A stretch of 14,019 nt of DNA, from contig JACDFO010000023.1 of assembly GCA_013815785.1 (NCBI GenBank), positions 1 to 14,019 on the forward strand. The letters are read 5' to 3'. This DNA is from Candidatus Saccharimonadota bacterium (GTDB taxonomy: Bacteria; Patescibacteriota; Saccharimonadia; Saccharimonadales; JACDFO01). Both the position numbers and the translations under genes were made by a program. The notes below the pieces were generated by a model. The model was not told the DNA's origin and made no database searches. It saw nothing but the letters and a program-made list of their open reading frames with translations. Shown here piece after piece: positions 11,468 through 14,019 of this stretch; the stretch's first letter is position 1, and each line of letters starts with the position of its first letter.

Positions 11468-12358
11468 ATGAATGTTGAACTAGTGCCAGGGAAGTATGTA
11501 GTGGCGGTTTCGGGTGGTGTGGATTCGATGGTGTTATTAAAAATACTTTCTGTGCAGCCAGATGTGGAATTAATCGTGGCGCATTTTGACCACGGAATTC
11601 GTACGGATTCAGTCGAGGACCGCAAACTTGTTGAAAAGACAACTGTGCTTCTTGGTCTGAAATTTGAGTTTGCCGAAGGAAACTTGGGTCCGGGTGCAAG
11701 TGAAGAAACCGCACGCAATGCACGCTATAAATTTCTGCATAATATTCGCTTCAAATATGATGCGGTTGCTCTGGTGACCGCTCATCATCAAGATGATTTA
11801 ATAGAAACCGCCTTGCTGAATGTGTTGCGTGGTACCGGCCGCAAAGGCCTGACATCTTTGGGCTCGACTGACAAAATAAAACGACCTTTACTGGCGATAC
11901 CAAAGCAAGATATTTTGAAATACGCCAGAGCCAATGACGTTACTTGGCGCGAAGATTCCACCAATACCGACACTACGTATTTGCGAAATTATGTAAGGCA
12001 AAACTTACTGCCAAAGCTGTCCAAAGACAGACGAAGTAAGTTGATCAATCTTCTTATCACGTTGCAGGATCAAAATCAGGAATTGGATATTCAGATTGCT
12101 GATTACTTGCAGTTGGGTGAAAAAGATCCACAACTTCTGAATAAAAAAAGCTTTGTTGCGTTGCCGCACGCCGTGGCATGCGAGGCTATGGCGAGCTGGT
12201 TACGCCAGAATGGTATTTGGGACTTCGACCGTAAAACTATCGAAAGATTAGTGGTTGCGTCTAAAACGTTGCGACCACACCAACGAGTAGACATTAATAA
12301 GATGAAGTATTTATATCTTGATAAAGCGACGCTAGCAATCAAGACCATGGACCGCTAG
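11468..12358 (+). CDS. tilS: tRNA(Ile)-lysidine synthase TilS
   Basis: TilS joins lysine to C34 of tRNA-Ile2 (CAU) with ATP, changing its charging from Met to Ile. The PP-loop SGGVDS is at 15-20, then AHFDHGIR (38-45), TAHHQDDLIET (104-114) and NVLRGTGRKGLTSL (118-131), all TilS hallmarks. WREDSTN and YLRNYVRQNLLP follow. At 296 residues it is a short form; E. coli TilS exceeds 400 and has an extra C-terminal domain, while short versions exist in other bacteria. There is no SD before the ATG, and a -10-like TAGAAT sits at the leaderless distance. ftsH follows 37 bases downstream. The tilS-ftsH order resembles the tilS-hpt-ftsH cluster of Firmicutes without hpt. Confidence 0.95.
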   Translation: MNVELVPGKYVVAVSGGVDSMVLLKILSVQPDVELIVAHFDHGIRTDSVEDRKLVEKTTVLLGLKFEFAEGNLGPGASEETARNARYKFLHNIRFKYDAVALVTAHHQDDLIETALLNVLRGTGRKGLTSLGSTDKIKRPLLAIPKQDILKYARANDVTWREDSTNTDTTYLRNYVRQNLLPKLSKDRRSKLINLLITLQDQNQELDIQIADYLQLGEKDPQLLNKKSFVALPHAVACEAMASWLRQNGIWDFDRKTIERLVVASKTLRPHQRVDINKMKYLYLDKATLAIKTMDR

Positions 12359-12378
12359 TATTCTGTTACTTTCATCTG

Positions 12379-12384
12379 TATAAT
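12379..12384 (+). promoter_or_regulatory. -10 element for ftsH
   Basis: A perfect TATAAT ends 11 bases before the ftsH ATG (12396), giving a leader of about five bases. The -35 hexamer is poor. No SD precedes the ATG, which fits a near-leaderless message. Confidence 0.55.
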
Positions 12385-12395
12385 AGTTCGAGTCT

Positions 12396-14019
12396 ATGGA
12401 TAAAAAACCTTTTCGCAACGTTCCTGGTGGAGGCAACCAAAAACGAAGTATTAAGAACTTCGGTTTTGCTGCGCTTATAATTTTGTTCGGTTTGATCATT
12501 TTTGCTGCCTATGGCCAGCCGACCGAACTCAAGACCATTCCGTTTTCTGAAGTAGTCACACAAGCCAACGACGGACAGTATAAGAAAATCGTCGTTAATA
12601 ACGATACGTTGGAAATTACCAAACAGGGCGAAGATAAGGCGAGCCTGACTTCAAGCAAAGATCCGCAGGTCGGGCTTAAAGAAGAAGGTATCGATACAAG
12701 TAAGTTTGAGCTGGACTATAAGGACCAAGCTGGCGGGGGCTCATTGTGGCTAACCCTCTTTACCACGCTTGCGCCGGTACTTATCATCAGTTTCATAATA
12801 TTCTTTATGCTCAAAAGCGCTCAAGGCCAGGGCAACCAAGCCTTGTCATTCGGCAAAAGCCGAGCCCGACTTTACGGTAACGAAAAAGATAAAGTAACTT
12901 TTAAAAGCATAGCTGGTACCGATGAAGCAAAGCAAGATCTACAGGAAGTTGTCGAGTTTTTAAAATTTCCAAAGAAATTCGAGGCACTGGGTGCAAAGAT
13001 TCCTAAAGGTGTATTGCTGGTGGGTCCTCCAGGTACTGGTAAGACGATGCTGGCCCGAGCTGTTGCTGGTGAGGCAAACGTGCCATTCTTTAGTATCAGC
13101 GGTTCCGAGTTTGTCGAAATGTTTGTCGGTGTGGGTGCATCACGTGTGCGCGATTTGTTTGCAAAGGCTAAGAAGAACTCACCATGTATTATTTTTGTAG
13201 ACGAAATTGACGCGGTTGGACGCCGCCGTGGCAGCGGTATGGGTGGTGGCCACGATGAGCGCGAACAAACACTGAATCAGATTCTGGTAGAAATGGACGG
13301 GTTCGAGCAGGGAACAAACGTTATTGTGTTGGCTGCTACCAACCGTTCAGACGTCCTTGATCCAGCACTGCTACGTCCGGGTCGTTTTGATCGCCGTGTA
13401 AATATCGGTCTGCCTGACCGCAAAGACCGCGAAGCTATTCTAAAGGTACATTTTGCTAAGAAGCCACTAGCCAAGAATGTGGATCTGGACGCACTGGCTG
13501 CTAAGTCTGCCGGTTCGTCAGGTGCAGATTTGCAGAATATTGCAAACGAGTCTGCAATCCTTGCTGCACGAAAAAACCGTAAAGAAATCATATCTGCTGA
13601 CGTCACTGAAGCATTCGAGCGTGTTGCAATTGGGCCTGAACGTAAAAGCAAGATTATGAGTGAAAAAGAAAAAGAACTGACGGCATACCACGAAGCTGGT
13701 CACGCGATTGTCGGGCACGTCCTGCCTGATAGCGACATGGTGCATAAAGTTACCATCATTCCAAGGGGTGGTACGGGGGGTGTAACTTGGTTTATTCCAC
13801 CGGAAGATAAAAGCTACCACAGCATTATCGAATACAAGGACGTATTGGCTCGTATGCTTGGCGGCCGTGTTGCTGAAGAGGTTGTATATGGCCAAGACCG
13901 TGTAACTACAGGCGCGGGTTCCGATTTGCAGAAAGCAGCAGAACTGGCCCGAGAGATGGTTATTAATCAGGGTATGGGCAAAAAGCTGCGTGACCAAGTC
14001 TTTCACGTAGAAGAAGGCA
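12396..14019 (+). CDS. ftsH: ATP-dependent zinc metalloprotease FtsH (partial, 3' end outside window)
   Basis: A membrane AAA+ protease that degrades misfolded membrane proteins and some regulators. 541 residues are visible. Two transmembrane helices (about 22-40 and 117-139) flank an outer domain. The AAA module follows: Walker A GPPGTGKT (210-217), pore loop MFVGVGA (242-248), Walker B IIFVDEID (265-272) and the SRH region with RPGRFDR (327-333). The protease has the zinc motif HEAGH (432-436) and a third ligand expected at D510 (GAGSD). The usual GRxAEE stretch is present (490-495). The ATG at 12396 is preceded by TATAAT but no SD. The C-terminal helix lies beyond the edge. All catalytic residues seen are intact. 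Confidence 0.98.
   Translation, partial: MDKKPFRNVPGGGNQKRSIKNFGFAALIILFGLIIFAAYGQPTELKTIPFSEVVTQANDGQYKKIVVNNDTLEITKQGEDKASLTSSKDPQVGLKEEGIDTSKFELDYKDQAGGGSLWLTLFTTLAPVLIISFIIFFMLKSAQGQGNQALSFGKSRARLYGNEKDKVTFKSIAGTDEAKQDLQEVVEFLKFPKKFEALGAKIPKGVLLVGPPGTGKTMLARAVAGEANVPFFSISGSEFVEMFVGVGASRVRDLFAKAKKNSPCIIFVDEIDAVGRRRGSGMGGGHDEREQTLNQILVEMDGFEQGTNVIVLAATNRSDVLDPALLRPGRFDRRVNIGLPDRKDREAILKVHFAKKPLAKNVDLDALAAKSAGSSGADLQNIANESAILAARKNRKEIISADVTEAFERVAIGPERKSKIMSEKEKELTAYHEAGHAIVGHVLPDSDMVHKVTIIPRGGTGGVTWFIPPEDKSYHSIIEYKDVLARMLGGRVAEEVVYGQDRVTTGAGSDLQKAAELAREMVINQGMGKKLRDQVFHVEEG

Noticed and set aside
11421..11791. Overlapping minus-strand open frames
   Set aside because: They are antisense to the TilS PP-loop region, which is strongly conserved in the plus frame.
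13518..14006. Long open frame on the minus strand (about 160 codons)
   Set aside because: It lies wholly inside ftsH, whose AAA and protease motifs are intact in the plus frame; the opposite frame has low-complexity Phe-rich sequence and no SD.
1..14019. CRISPR arrays, insertion sequences, phage genes or toxin-antitoxin families of known type
   Set aside because: No repeated 25-40 base units, no transposase or integrase motifs and no recognisable toxin fold were found on reading both strands.

Overview
The window looks like part of a small-genome bacterium of the Candidate Phyla Radiation, most likely Saccharibacteria (TM7). This is an inference from gene style. The histidine kinase carries the SIASHQLRTP H-box common in that radiation. 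Genes are short and tightly packed, and many proteins have no recognisable family. A glycine-tailed RRM protein and membrane-anchored cupredoxins also fit. TGA acts as a normal stop codon (it ends the kinase gene), which argues against the UGA-recoding relatives. No insertion sequences, phage genes or CRISPR arrays are visible.

Region 1 (1-1349): a minus-strand msrB-msrA pair for repair of oxidised methionine, with msrA running off the left edge, followed by a plus-strand pair of unknown genes (a 20-residue basic microprotein and an 86-residue protein). Region 2 (1421-4587): a plus-strand run of five genes. Two are multi-pass membrane proteins, one is a small helical protein, then come a soluble PAS histidine kinase and a single-domain response regulator. 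Start/stop overlaps link most of them, and a perfect hairpin hides the first ribosome-binding site.

Region 3 (4618-7870): a metal/redox island. On the minus strand lie a membrane-anchored three-repeat histidine protein, a canonical type-1 copper plastocyanin, a second cupredoxin-like protein without the copper cysteine, and an acyl-ACP-desaturase-like di-iron protein. A divergent MarR-type regulator faces them across a short intergenic region holding a 13-bp palindrome. The simplest reading is one extracytoplasmic redox or metal-handling unit under MarR control.

Region 4 (7952-9102): a small HTH-like protein and an RRM protein converge on a bidirectional terminator. They are followed by a compact transcription unit with a consensus promoter, a 12-bp palindrome at its predicted start site, two oppositely charged microprotein ORFs and a 15-bp terminator. 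Region 5 (9096-10778): two minus-strand unknown genes, one encoding a long protein with a disordered acidic middle.

Region 6 (10862-14019): a structured leader RNA precedes a CAU-anticodon tRNA, probably elongator Met. Then come a short leader-ORF/terminator unit, a 72-residue unknown protein, tilS, and ftsH, which is cut by the right edge. No gene-free stretch exceeds 300 bases. The longest are about 290 bases (733-1024), 266 bases (8557-8822, which holds the promoter at 8733) and 220 bases (10779-10999, which holds two divergent promoter elements and the structured RNA).
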